The notes: a model not told the origin generated them from the sequence alone. A DNA stretch of 62,000 bases from Symsagittifera roscoffensis (GCF_963678635.1 NC_087067.1:54866456-54928455), one strand, 5' to 3'; shown: positions 30,850 to 40,768, counted from the stretch's first letter. Numbers and translations: made by a program.

Positions 30850-33800
30850 TTACTTTTTAAATTCTACTTTCTTTATTATTTTAGATTGAGGGATGAACAT
30901 TTTGTAGTTTTTACGTGGTTGATTTCGGAGTCTTGATGTTTTTCTATGTTCTGATTTGTCTATTTCTTCTTGGGGTATTATTTGTTCTGTCATTTTTCTA
31001 TTTTTTCTTTGTTTTGGATATTCTTTATGGTTTTGCGTATTGTTTTTGGTAGCGGTTGGTTTCGTGTTTTGATTTTCGGTGGGGTTATCATTTTGTTCTG
31101 TGTTTTTCAGATGTGGTTCATTTTGAATGATTTTTAATCCTGTGAAAGAATATAATTGAGTTAATTCGCGGAGTGCGTATTCTTTTGGGTAATAAGGTAA
31201 TAGGTTGTTTCGGTGCTGAACGATTTCTTTTTTGTTTGAGTCGGTAATTTTATATGTGACATCAGTGGGTTTTGCAATTATTTGGTAGGGTCCTTTTCGG
31301 AGGGGTTGTAATTTTTTAGAAATTCCTTTTTGAGTATTAAAATTAGGTATTAAAACAAATGTTCCAATTTTTAAATCGGAAGCTGGTGTAAAACGTGAAT
31401 TGATTTGTTCATTTATGTTTTGTCTTTGTAATAACTTTTTCGTTATTTTTTGGTAAATTTCATTGTGTTTCTTATCTCTATTTAAAATCCATTCGGTGTG
31501 TGTACCGGAGGCTAGTTTAAGAATTTTTGGGTGATGAAAATGATCTTCATCGTGCGTATGTAATGGGAGGTTATAACAAATTGAGTCTTTATTTGGTTGA
31601 CAATAACCTTGTGCGTTTTTATGGGAATTTGCTGTAAACATTATTGGTTTGCGTGGCTTTTGGTTAAAAACCATTTCGTATGGTGACATTCCTAAAGTTG
31701 TCGTAATTTGTGAATTATATGCTAAGGGAAATAATTTTACATCTGCTGACCATTCGGTATATTTTGTATCATTTCCGTTGATGATACATCTAAGATATTC
31801 TTGTAGTGAACGGTTCATACCTTCGACTAAGCCGTTTGTCCAAGGTGCATGAGATGTACGTGGTTTGTGTTTAATGTTGTATAAATGACATAGTGTTATT
31901 ATTTCATTATTTATGAATTCTGTACCATTGTCTGTGACTAAAATTTCTGGTAGTCCAAATTTTGCTATCCAGTGTTCATAAAGTGTTGTATATGCGTAAT
32001 AAGCATTACAATGTGGTACTGGGTTAAGTGCTACATAATGTGTAAATGCGTCAACAATTACCATAATGTAGGAGTTTCCTTCTGATGAGGGTGAAATTGG
32101 TCCTTTAGTATCAAATGAGATACGATGATTAAAGTACAAACTTTGTCCTTTAAAATCTTGTTTTTGTGCTATTTGTTTTTGATTTGGGTAAGGTTTATTT
32201 AGTTGACATACTATACAGTCATTGCATAGTACTTTTATCCAGATTGGTGCATTTGGGAAGTAAAAATTTTGTATAAAATTTGAATATGTTTTTTCTGATC
32301 CAGAGTGTCCTTTAATATTTTGTGTATGTGAAATATTAAAAGCTATAAGAATCATACTTATAGGGAGACATGGAACTGTAGATTCATTCATGTTATACTC
32401 TAAAAGGTCTGTGTTTTCGTTAATTGTTGTGTTGTTAAATTTGCGAAAGTATCGGAGGAGTGTTTTGTTTCCTAGAATGGTTGAATCTGCTTTGATAGGT
32501 TTAGTTTTATATTTGTGCCATGATTTCAGTTGTCTAATTACTGGGTCAAGGTTTTGATATTGTTTCAGTGTTGAAATTGTAATTGTTTCTGTTGGGGGGA
32601 GAAAAATGTTTTCGATTTCTAATTTAGATAAGGGTATTGTATCAAGTGGGTCATGGAGGTCAAAAACTTGATTTATTGTGTATTTTGAATCATTTGTTTG
32701 TGGTCCTGATAAATTTATTTTATCAGTTAAATCTTCTTTTTCAATTAGTGGAAAATGGTCTTTTTTAGGTAGGTGTTGTTTTGTTCGTTTTTGTTGGGTG
32801 TTATTTTTTATCCATTGAGAATATGGGATTGGTTTGAAGGTTGATGTTCCAAGTAAATCAACTTCATAATGATTATTTTGACAATCTAAATAAAGTGGGA
32901 AATGTTGTAAATTATTTATTTGTGATTGTTCAATATCAGTTTTTACTGCATATTTGCATTCTAATCGAGGTGATGTTTCGTTTTCTGCAAGGTAGAATTT
33001 TATATTTTTGGGTATTTCAACTGTTGTTTTTCGTGTAAGTAATTCAGGTGGTGTATTTCGACTTAAGGTGTCTGGTAATGCAAGATTTTTTCCTGCAGTC
33101 CAAACTATATGTAAGTTTGGAAATTTCATTAGAATTAGTTGAAATCTGTAAACTCGGTGGTTTGGGTTAGATTTCTGTGTGAAAAGAAAAATGATGGGTT
33201 TGTGGTCTGTGAATAAAACTGTTGGATGCTTTGATCCAAGTATCAGAAATTCATATTCTGTCAATGTATATATTATGGCTGTACATTCTCTCATTAGAGT
33301 TGAGAGTCGTAGCTCTGCTTGAGTGAATAATCGAGAATTTGCTGATATGAGGTTCATTTTATTTGTACCATTATGTGATTGTAATAGTGCTGCGCCGATG
33401 CCAAAGTTCGAAGCATCGCACATTGCATAAAATGGTTGATCAGGGTCTGGAATTGTGTTTGAAATTTGTTCAGTTAAAAGTTTCTTTATTTCTTCAAATC
33501 GTGTTTGATGTTCTGTATTCCATTCAAAATTATTTTGTTGTCTAAGGATGTTGTAAAATGGTCGTAGATATAATTGCATTTTATAAACATATTTACTTAA
33601 AAAGTTTAACATTCCAAGGAATTCTTGGATTTTCTTTTTATTTGTTGGTGGTTGAAGTTTTTGAATAGCGTCAATGCGTGATTTCAGTGGAGTTATTGTT
33701 TTTCTTTCTATGTTATGTCCTAAGAATTTAACTCTTGTCAAAAAGAAGTGTGATTTATCGGGGGCGGCCTTCAGATTTTCGTTCTGAAGTATTTGATGAT

Positions 33801-36800
33801 ATTTTTCTAAAACTTTGAACATTTCGTCTTTTGTTTGTGATTGCATAAAAACATCGTCTAGATAGGTGATTGCGTTTTTCTTGAGTATTAGTGGTCTAAA
33901 AATTTTGCTCATAAAAGCTGAAAATGCTGCTGGTCCTATGGATATTCCATAGAATAAGCGGTTAAATTCATATTGTTGGTTTCCGATAACAAATTGTGTT
34001 AAACGTCGTGATTGTTCATCTAGTGGCATTTGATTGTATGCACTATTCATATCGGCGGTTGTAAAGTATTTGCCGTTTATTTTTGTTAAAATAACTTGTA
34101 TTGGTTCAATGGACCAATTACATTTTGATTCATCTATGAGTGAATTGAGGTATCTAGCGTCGAGAACGATTTTTAATGATTCTCCTTTAGATAGAATGAT
34201 AACGGGGTTGATGAATGTGTTGCCTTTTGGTTGTTCTTCTTTATTAACTGGTGATATAATGTTGTATTGTTCTAAAATATCGAGTAATCTGTTTACTTTA
34301 TCATGTAAGTGAATTGGTACTTTACTTGCTCTCTGTTTTTTGAAAACTGCGTCTGGTTTTAATGGGAGATGTAGTGATGAACTGATTTTGCCAACATCGA
34401 ATTTTGATGTTGCATAGACTGATGAATATTTAATTAGCTGTTTGGCTAATTTTTCGAATTCGTCTTGTGTTATTTGTGAATGTTGGAAATTAAACATTGT
34501 TAAAAATTTTTGTTGGTCCTCTGTGTAGTTACTTATGTTGAATGTAGGTTTGAAATATGGAGTTTTTGTGAAATAATCCGTATTTCTGTTTTCGTTACTT
34601 ATTATATTATTTATAGATAATTCTTCATTAAGAATTGTAGATTGGCAAATATCTAGTAATTGGAGTATATTATTTACGCGATAGGCTTTTTCGTGTATTG
34701 GTGATATTGTAGCGTTAGTTTCATAATATCCTAAAAGTCCTAAAGGTAATGTTACTTGGTAAGGTGTGTTGTTATAAACATGTAAAGAAATAATATCTGA
34801 ATTCGAATTTTTCAAATATTTTATTGAAGAGATTGTGATTTTGAAAAATTTATGAATAGGTTTGAATTCAAAATCTGACATATAAAATTTTTGTTTGTTT
34901 TGTTCTTTATCATATTGGTGAACTTGTTTGATTGAAAAATTATATATGTTTCCTGATAGTGGTTTCAGGTGTTTTCTTTGTTGGTTATATATTGGATAAA
35001 ATTTTGAAAAGAATGGTGGTTGTTTGTTTAATCTTTGAAAAAATGTTAGGGATGTTTCTTTTGTTTTTGTATATTTATCTTTGATTAATATTTTACTATT
35101 TAGGATGTTAATTGTTGGTATATACTTCGAAATAAATGGTATTCCAATGATATTATATTTAATATCAGTGATATGGAATATTTGTTTAAATGGCTTGTTT
35201 AGAATTTTACTTTGCTCCATTGTTCTGGTAGGGAGGAGAAATAATTGGATTTTTCCGTAGTTTATCAATGTTGATCCTTGTGCTGTTGCTAGTTTGCTGG
35301 AGGTTTCAAGAGGTGTTAGCTTTGGATGTAAAGTTTTTATTTCATTCCATGTGGGGATGTTTATTATGTTTGATTCTGCTCCTGAATCAATTAAAAAATC
35401 TATTTCAAGGTCTGGTGGTTGAAATTCTTTATTTCTTGGGCTTTCTAAGAGAAATGGTATTGTCCAAATTTTTTCTTTGGGTTGTTCTTTTTGTATATTT
35501 TGATAAATATGGTTTGTATTCAAGCATTTTGTTTTGGTATTTTTATTGGTTTGATCTGTAGTGTTAATCTCGTTTGTTTCTTGCGTCGTTGATGTGGAAT
35601 TTATGGGTGTAGTGTAATAATTTTGAAGAAATTCTGATTGATTTTCATATATATGTGATGGAAAGGGTTGTTCATATATGACAGATTCATAGTCATTTTC
35701 GACTTTTATCATATTGATAGCAAGAGTGTTTTCAGTATCACTTTCTGAATCTGATGATGTACAGTTTATTTGATTGAGTTGTAACGTATCAGTTACTGTG
35801 TCATCAATACCTGGGGGGTCTGATGTTGTTTCTGGGTTAGCTTGTACTTGATTGATTTGTCTTTGATGTTTAGGTGTACTGCTTCTATGACGATTATTAG
35901 AGTTATTATAGTGATTATTATTCCGGTGTGGTGATTGGGAATAATTTCTATAACGATTATTATAACTTGGGTGTCGATTTTGTGAATTATTTCGCGATCT
36001 GTTTTGGTAATTATTGTTTGGTCTGTTATAGTTCGATCTATTATATGAGTTATTCCTTGATCGATTGTTCGGGTAATTCTGGTTTCGGTTGTTTGAATAA
36101 CTTCTATTTCTATTATAGGAGTAGTTTCTATTCCTATTGTATGATGAATTTCGTGATTGGTTGTTTGGATAGTAGTTATTTCTTGATTGGGAATTAGATC
36201 TAGAAACAAATCGTTGTGTATTTGAATTTGATCTGGAGTAGTTATTTCTACTATTTGGTCTATTGTAGTGATTTTGTGATGATTTTTGTGTATTTCTTCG
36301 TTCTGGTGATCTTCCTCTATAACTTGAGTTATATGGGGATTGATTTCTTGTATAACTTGTATTGTTCGGAAGTGGTTTTCCTGAACTGTTGTTGCTGTAT
36401 ACATTTTTGTTTGGTAGATTTTGATCTTTTTTCATATATTGATAGAATGATTTATTTGGTTCTTTATATTTTTGAGGTTTATTTTGACTATCTTGCTGTT
36501 TTTGTCTACATTCGGAAATACTATGTCCGTATCGGCGGCAATAATTACACCATTTTTTGAAAGATGGTTTGCCTTTAAAGTTCGGGTTCTTTTCGTAAAT
36601 ATTGAGTATTTCAGTGATTTTTTCAACGAGGTCTGTTTCTGATTTCTGTATATTATTAATATTAGTGGGAGTCGTTTCAATTCTGTTAACGTATTGTAAT
36701 TTCAGATTTTCCGTTTCTTCTAGTTTCATCGTGATTTCTGCTTGTTCTAGTTTGTCTACTAGTTTTCGAAAATCTAAATCGGGTTCTCGAATTGAAGAAG

Positions 36801-37671
36801 GATGGGATGCTCTCTTTTTTTTTGCTATTTTCCTTAATTGTGGTGTTAAGGTCATCATTAAGATTTCTGTCATCTTTGTGTTTTTATAGTCATGTGTATT
36901 TAGTGAATATGCTTTTCGAACTAGTGTTTCGATTCGTACTGCTATTTGCTTGATGGTTTCGTTTGGTAATCTGCGAATTTCATTACATAAAACTCTTTGT
37001 TGTTGTTTGTTTCTTTCGGAGTCAAACATTTTTGAAAATTCTTGTGTAAATCTTTTCCAGTTTGATTTTATTTCTAGAGGTAGTACTGAAAACCATTTTT
37101 GGGCTGCGCCATCTAAGGTTGTTTGTATCAACGCTGTGCGTCGATGTATCCAGTTTTGATGTAGTGGCGTATTAATTGGTTCAGGTCCTATGTTTAAAAT
37201 CAAATTTGCTGTTACTGCATTTAAGTAATCTTCTACAGAGTATTCAGGGTCTGTTCCTGTGAAAACCATTAAAGGTTTGTTTGATGTTATTGATGATCCA
37301 CCCATTAGGTATGGATTCATTGTCATTTGTAATGATTCTGCTGCATTTGGCATTTGAGAAAAATTTGAAAGTTGGTTTCTTGTTATTTCATGTTGTTGAA
37401 GATAATATGGGAGTGGTATTTCATTTTGCATTTGTGATGGTTGATACGAGTGTGCAGTCATTGGATTTTGTTGTTGAATTGGTTGAAAAGATTGTGTATT
37501 AATTAGATTTTGTTGTTGAATTGGTTGTTGATGTTGTGCATCTATTGGTTGTGGAGAAAAATTTCTATGATTTGTACGTGTTTTCTGTATTCCTTGTCTA
37601 CGATATTCTTGAGTATTTGGTGCAAATATATCTGGTTGTAAGAAATCGTCATCTGAGGATAAATAATCCAT
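30850..37671 (-). CDS. gag-pol: Gag-pol polyprotein of element B, 2273 aa in one frame
   Basis: Start chosen at MDYLSSDDDF, whose ATG overlaps the end of ORF2; an earlier in-frame Met is 70 codons upstream inside ORF2. Domains: capsid-type gag (about 115-320); zinc knuckle C375-C378-H383-C388; Asn/Arg/Ser/Tyr-rich RNA-binding tail (400-600); protease DSGA (762-765); RT with FTTADMNSAYNQMP and YLDD (1270-1273); RNase H D1419, E1462, D1489, D1534; integrase HHCC (H1782/H1789, C1816/C1819) and D1854, D1914, E1950 with 35 residues between the last two; then GPYQII and a basic C-terminus. Gag and pol are fused without frameshift or stop. All catalytic residues are present. Confidence 0.95.
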   Translation of the reverse strand: MDYLSSDDDFLQPDIFAPNTQEYRRQGIQKTRTNHRNFSPQPIDAQHQQPIQQQNLINTQSFQPIQQQNPMTAHSYQPSQMQNEIPLPYYLQQHEITRNQLSNFSQMPNAAESLQMTMNPYLMGGSSITSNKPLMVFTGTDPEYSVEDYLNAVTANLILNIGPEPINTPLHQNWIHRRTALIQTTLDGAAQKWFSVLPLEIKSNWKRFTQEFSKMFDSERNKQQQRVLCNEIRRLPNETIKQIAVRIETLVRKAYSLNTHDYKNTKMTEILMMTLTPQLRKIAKKKRASHPSSIREPDLDFRKLVDKLEQAEITMKLEETENLKLQYVNRIETTPTNINNIQKSETDLVEKITEILNIYEKNPNFKGKPSFKKWCNYCRRYGHSISECRQKQQDSQNKPQKYKEPNKSFYQYMKKDQNLPNKNVYSNNSSGKPLPNNTSYTRNQSPYNSSYRGRSPERRNTQKSSQNHYNRPNSRNNYSRSNSNTQRFVSRSNSQSRNNYYPNNQSRNSSYNRNRNYSYNRNRSYSNNRNQNYPNNRSRNNSYNRSNYNRPNNNYQNRSRNNSQNRHPSYNNRYRNYSQSPHRNNNHYNNSNNRHRSSTPKHQRQINQVQANPETTSDPPGIDDTVTDTLQLNQINCTSSDSESDTENTLAINMIKVENDYESVIYEQPFPSHIYENQSEFLQNYYTTPINSTSTTQETNEINTTDQTNKNTKTKCLNTNHIYQNIQKEQPKEKIWTIPFLLESPRNKEFQPPDLEIDFLIDSGAESNIINIPTWNEIKTLHPKLTPLETSSKLATAQGSTLINYGKIQLFLLPTRTMEQSKILNKPFKQIFHITDIKYNIIGIPFISKYIPTINILNSKILIKDKYTKTKETSLTFFQRLNKQPPFFSKFYPIYNQQRKHLKPLSGNIYNFSIKQVHQYDKEQNKQKFYMSDFEFKPIHKFFKITISSIKYLKNSNSDIISLHVYNNTPYQVTLPLGLLGYYETNATISPIHEKAYRVNNILQLLDICQSTILNEELSINNIISNENRNTDYFTKTPYFKPTFNISNYTEDQQKFLTMFNFQHSQITQDEFEKLAKQLIKYSSVYATSKFDVGKISSSLHLPLKPDAVFKKQRASKVPIHLHDKVNRLLDILEQYNIISPVNKEEQPKGNTFINPVIILSKGESLKIVLDARYLNSLIDESKCNWSIEPIQVILTKINGKYFTTADMNSAYNQMPLDEQSRRLTQFVIGNQQYEFNRLFYGISIGPAAFSAFMSKIFRPLILKKNAITYLDDVFMQSQTKDEMFKVLEKYHQILQNENLKAAPDKSHFFLTRVKFLGHNIERKTITPLKSRIDAIQKLQPPTNKKKIQEFLGMLNFLSKYVYKMQLYLRPFYNILRQQNNFEWNTEHQTRFEEIKKLLTEQISNTIPDPDQPFYAMCDASNFGIGAALLQSHNGTNKMNLISANSRLFTQAELRLSTLMRECTAIIYTLTEYEFLILGSKHPTVLFTDHKPIIFLFTQKSNPNHRVYRFQLILMKFPNLHIVWTAGKNLALPDTLSRNTPPELLTRKTTVEIPKNIKFYLAENETSPRLECKYAVKTDIEQSQINNLQHFPLYLDCQNNHYEVDLLGTSTFKPIPYSQWIKNNTQQKRTKQHLPKKDHFPLIEKEDLTDKINLSGPQTNDSKYTINQVFDLHDPLDTIPLSKLEIENIFLPPTETITISTLKQYQNLDPVIRQLKSWHKYKTKPIKADSTILGNKTLLRYFRKFNNTTINENTDLLEYNMNESTVPCLPISMILIAFNISHTQNIKGHSGSEKTYSNFIQNFYFPNAPIWIKVLCNDCIVCQLNKPYPNQKQIAQKQDFKGQSLYFNHRISFDTKGPISPSSEGNSYIMVIVDAFTHYVALNPVPHCNAYYAYTTLYEHWIAKFGLPEILVTDNGTEFINNEIITLCHLYNIKHKPRTSHAPWTNGLVEGMNRSLQEYLRCIINGNDTKYTEWSADVKLFPLAYNSQITTTLGMSPYEMVFNQKPRKPIMFTANSHKNAQGYCQPNKDSICYNLPLHTHDEDHFHHPKILKLASGTHTEWILNRDKKHNEIYQKITKKLLQRQNINEQINSRFTPASDLKIGTFVLIPNFNTQKGISKKLQPLRKGPYQIIAKPTDVTYKITDSNKKEIVQHRNNLLPYYPKEYALRELTQLYSFTGLKIIQNEPHLKNTEQNDNPTENQNTKPTATKNNTQNHKEYPKQRKNRKMTEQIIPQEEIDKSEHRKTSRLRNQPRKNYKMFIPQSKIIKKVEFKK

Positions 37672-39073
37672 TTGATAAGATGTTTGTTTTTTTATTTTTA
37701 TTCTGTTGAAAAAATGGGTAATTTTCACTGCGATCCTGTGGAGGATTTGGTTGAAAATTTTTGGAATTATATTGGGCCGTTGGGTTATCCCAGTTTCGAG
37801 GTTTTGTATATTGATTAAAATTCCTTTGTGGTTGATAATTTGTTTTTGATGGATGTGTATAATTATAATTATGGTCTGCAAAGTTGTTTTTAGTGAATGT
37901 TTTGCGTGTTTTTGATGGTATTGTCATGGGTCTGTATGTTTGGTAATCCATATGGGAATATTTTGGAGCAACCGAAGGTTTAACGGTTGATTGTAAGGTT
38001 ACCTGTGTTTGTGAAGGATTTGTATTTCTTGGTGTTGTTAAATTTGGGCGTATTGGTGAAATACTTTGTTGTGTAGTTGTTGTGTGTACAATTTCTTCAT
38101 TTATGAAGTGTGATGGTGTCTGGATATCTTGTTGAGTAAGATTCCTAGTTCCATTGAGGTTTTCGTTGTGTATGACTGTAGAGTTTAAACTATTATTTTG
38201 TGTATCGGGTAAAAATGTATTATAGTTTAATGGTGTTGCATCAATTGTTAATGGTATTACTCTTACATAATCTCTTATGTAAGATATTGTACCTATTGCT
38301 TGACTTGAGATTGATTGTGGAAAGCTTATAAATGCGGGATGAGACCATTCGGGGTCCCAAACATAATCTGATTGTTCTGTGATAGCGGTATCATCGTTCG
38401 AATTTTGGGGTCTAAAATTTTTTCTTGCTTGTGCAATTAAATCAATATTGTGTGTGAAATAATCTATTATGAACCATGCTAAAATTTTTTGTAGATCGTG
38501 TTTGGTATGTTGTGAAACGTCATCTTTCGTGAAATTTTCTTTAATGATGTTTAAATAACTAGAGAGTAGTGTAATTTCATGTCGTACTTTCAAATGTTTA
38601 GATGTTTCTGTCGGTGAGACATTTGTTAGTGGGATTTCGTTTTCTAATATCGAAATATAACTATATATTATTGCGAAAACTTCATTGGTGAATATGGAGT
38701 TTGCTCTTTGTGAGTTATGATATTGGATGCTTTTTATATATTCTGAAAAAACTTTTGAAAATTCTAAATCAAGATCGTCTGTTTGAATAGTATATGTTCT
38801 ATTATTATGGTTTGGGGAAGTGAATTCTATGGAGTAGATTCCATACTGTTGTGTTATGTTGCATATATCTTTTAGATAGTGATCTATGATTTGTCTTTTG
38901 ATTTTTACATCGGGGAACTCTGTTTTACATGGACTGATTCCGGGTTCAAATAAATTTACGAGTAAATTTTGACAAAATATGTGTTGTCCTCTATCAGTAT
39001 CTGCGTCTACTATAAAAGGAAAGATTTCATCATCATCTGGAGTTTCGTCACCTGGGGTGTGTGTTGAACTCAT
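37649..39073 (-). CDS. ORF2 of element B, 474 aa, upstream of gag
   Basis: Overlaps ORF1 by 26 nt and gag-pol by 23 nt. The N-terminus is acidic (DETPDDDEIFPFIVDAD). A helical-looking globular part follows (about 40-260, with YVWDPEWSHPAF), then a Thr/Asn/Gln/Pro-rich, increasingly basic tail (RNFNQYTKPRNWDN). No zinc knuckle or known motif. The tail resembles nucleic-acid-binding tails of gag proteins, so it could be an extra structural protein. A2 keeps a decayed copy in the same position. I do not recognise the family. Confidence 0.75.
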   Translation of the reverse strand: MSSTHTPGDETPDDDEIFPFIVDADTDRGQHIFCQNLLVNLFEPGISPCKTEFPDVKIKRQIIDHYLKDICNITQQYGIYSIEFTSPNHNNRTYTIQTDDLDLEFSKVFSEYIKSIQYHNSQRANSIFTNEVFAIIYSYISILENEIPLTNVSPTETSKHLKVRHEITLLSSYLNIIKENFTKDDVSQHTKHDLQKILAWFIIDYFTHNIDLIAQARKNFRPQNSNDDTAITEQSDYVWDPEWSHPAFISFPQSISSQAIGTISYIRDYVRVIPLTIDATPLNYNTFLPDTQNNSLNSTVIHNENLNGTRNLTQQDIQTPSHFINEEIVHTTTTQQSISPIRPNLTTPRNTNPSQTQVTLQSTVKPSVAPKYSHMDYQTYRPMTIPSKTRKTFTKNNFADHNYNYTHPSKTNYQPQRNFNQYTKPRNWDNPTAQYNSKNFQPNPPQDRSENYPFFQQNKNKKTNILSNGLFILR

Positions 39074-39515
39074 TTTTTCGTTCGATGACTGTTAATATGT
39101 AATTATTAATGTGTCGAATTGGTTGATTCCAATTGTATAGATGTACTGGTTTGTGTTTATACTGTTTTTTTATTCTTCTTTTTCCTCTTTGTGATGAATT
39201 TGAAGTTGTTTCTGAGTCAGAAAAATATAATTGATCGTGTTGTGGGTAATTTTTATCTATTGATTCTTTTAATTTGTAAAGTTCGTCTAAACTGTTGGTT
39301 TCTGATTCTGAAAATGCGTTTCGATTTTTTGAAAATCTTTTTCGTGTTATTTGTCTTTGTTTAGTTATTATTTTCCTCTTTAGTGTTTGTCGTTTTGTGC
39401 GAATGTATCCAACTGTTTGTGTATGAGGTGTGATTACAAGGTCGTATTTTTTGTCATCTATTTCACAATTGTGTAAAATGATTGTTTGTTTATTTCCTAG
39501 GTTTTTAAATGACAT
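39048..39515 (-). CDS. ORF1 of element B, 155-aa basic protein
   Basis: Two Arg/Lys-rich clusters (TKRQTLKRKIITKQRQITRK near residues 40-59 and RGKRRIKKQYKHK near 110-122) flank an acidic Ser-rich segment (FSESETNSLDELYKLKE). Small size, early position and arginine-rich motifs recall regulatory RNA-binding proteins of complex retroviruses, but that is analogy. The A2 relative has the same start context and a broken copy. It overlaps ORF2 by 26 nt in another frame. Confidence 0.7.
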   Translation of the reverse strand: MSFKNLGNKQTIILHNCEIDDKKYDLVITPHTQTVGYIRTKRQTLKRKIITKQRQITRKRFSKNRNAFSESETNSLDELYKLKESIDKNYPQHDQLYFSDSETTSNSSQRGKRRIKKQYKHKPVHLYNWNQPIRHINNYILTVIERKNEFNTHPR

Positions 39516-40030
39516 AAGGTTTAGAATGACGGATGCAAAAAGTTGTTAAATGATTTCTATTTTCTTAAACTGTTAGTTCTTACGATTTTTTGGTTAGCTT
39601 AACCTGGGTCTATTTGTTCAGGGTTGGAGAGAAAAGTATATCGATTCCGAAGAATGATTTTTACTTTCTCGTGGCTAGTATAAGCTAAGGTGTTAACTTA
39701 CTTAATCTTACTTAGGGGTAGTGATTGTGTTCAAGGGTTGGAGAATAGTAAATCGATCCACAAGGTTCAGGTATAATTAGAACGCGAGTAGTTCGTTAGA
39801 TACTATTTTAAACTTACTAAGTCTAAGATTTATCCTGGGTCTGGTAAGAGGGGGGTCAAGTGAAGGATGAATAACCGAAGTTCTTCACTGTTTATCCTAA
39901 TTTGAATGATTAGTTTTGTTTAAAAATTTCTATTAGTCTTGGGTCTTTAGAAAGGGTTGGGTAGTGAATCGACGTTTGAGGTCGTTAGACACTAATTAAG
40001 TGGGTGGGGGAGAACAAAATTGTTCTGTTT

Positions 40031-40055
40031 GATCCAAGGATAAGCCTTGATGATC
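40031..40055. repeat. Leader hairpin copy 1
   Basis: GATCCAAGG pairs with CCTTG-AT-GATC around the loop ATAAG (outer GATC/GATC and inner CAAGG/CCTTG stems, 2-nt bulge). Identical to the copy at 40092-40116. Confidence 0.75.
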
Positions 40056-40091
40056 AAATTTGAGATTTTAATTAAGTAGAAAATGATTTAA

Positions 40092-40116
40092 GATCCAAGG
40101 ATAAGCCTTGATGATC
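40092..40116. repeat. Leader hairpin copy 2
   Basis: Exact repeat of 40031-40055, 61 nt away start to start. A2 has three diverged copies in the same part of its leader. The 3' arm (AAGCCTTGAT) is best kept. Confidence 0.75.
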
Positions 40117-40446
40117 TGGTTTTAAAATTAAGTGAATTTAAGTTTTAATAAAGTTTTAAATGTGTGTAAAGGAAAGATTTAGTGTTTTGATGATGTTAGT
40201 GGGTTTATGATTGCTGTTATGTTTTAGATGATGAAGCTGGAACAACAGGATGATTTATGATTACTAACCATTTATTGTCATGCTACTAATTTTTATTTTT
40301 GTTTTCCAATAAATATTTTTCAAACATGTTTTGTATAATACTGCAGAGTTTTAGGGAAACGATCTTAGATCTTTTTATCAATCGTTATTGTATAATATTA
40401 ATTTTGTTTAGCGCCTGAAATGATTTTGAAGATTAACTTCAAGGTT

Positions 40447-40680
40447 TTATGTTTGCAAATGGAAATCTAAATTCATTGCAAGTAGTATTCGAAATATAAA
40501 AGTTTGTTCTGGCTTTTGCCGAACTATCATATAACTATACGGCAAGTTTCTACTTTGTCGTATGTCGTCTTTGGTTCGAGGTCTTCTTCCAATTCCGGGT
40601 AGTTCTATTATGGTTCGGAATATTGGCTCTGATCTATTGAGTCGGAGAGACATTTCAATTAAATTATTGTCGTATAACAT
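40447..40680 (-). CDS. ORF0 of element B, 77-aa leader protein
   Basis: First frame after the primer site, starting about 70 nt past it. Same length as A2 ORF0 and alike in MSLRLN, ELPGIGRRPR, Y.YMI.R and QKPEQTFIFRIL, while the surrounding leader has diverged. No signal peptide; Arg-rich. Conservation of frame and length between a young and a decayed copy supports a real product. Function unknown. It may instead act as a regulatory upstream ORF, but the residue conservation argues for a protein. Confidence 0.7.
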   Translation of the reverse strand: MLYDNNLIEMSLRLNRSEPIFRTIIELPGIGRRPRTKDDIRQSRNLPYSYMIVRQKPEQTFIFRILLAMNLDFHLQT

Positions 40681-40748
40681 TTTGTAAATGTTTTTGTCTA
40701 ATTTCTAATCTAATTTTGGTTAATTCTAATCTAGTAAGGTCTTGTTCG

Positions 40749-40766
40749 AGACTTATGGTCGCACCA
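40749..40766 (-). other. Element B primer binding site
   Basis: On the minus strand the LTR ends CTCA, then TC, then TGGTGCGACCATAAGTCT. The TGG matches the CCA end of a tRNA. The following bases do not fit a standard T-arm length exactly, so I cannot name the tRNA. Confidence 0.7.
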
Positions 40767-40768
40767 GA

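Larger units (their letters stand above)
39516..40446 (-). promoter_or_regulatory. Element B structured 5' leader
   Basis: About 930 nt between ORF0 and ORF1 with no long frame, yet conserved in sequence and order with A2. It has three copies of GGGTTGGAGA-ATCGA (39621-39646, 39735-39757, 39954-39972) and two identical 25-nt hairpins (40031-40055, 40092-40116). A role in packaging, dimerisation or internal ribosome entry is plausible but unproven. A donor-like AAGTAAGTT near 39692-39700 (minus) is not conserved in A2. Confidence 0.6.

Noticed and set aside
35793-36404. 203-codon minus-strand frame inside gag-pol
   Set aside because: It overlaps the Asn/Arg/Ser/Tyr-rich nucleocapsid tail in another frame. 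The low-complexity codons of that region create open frames on both strands.
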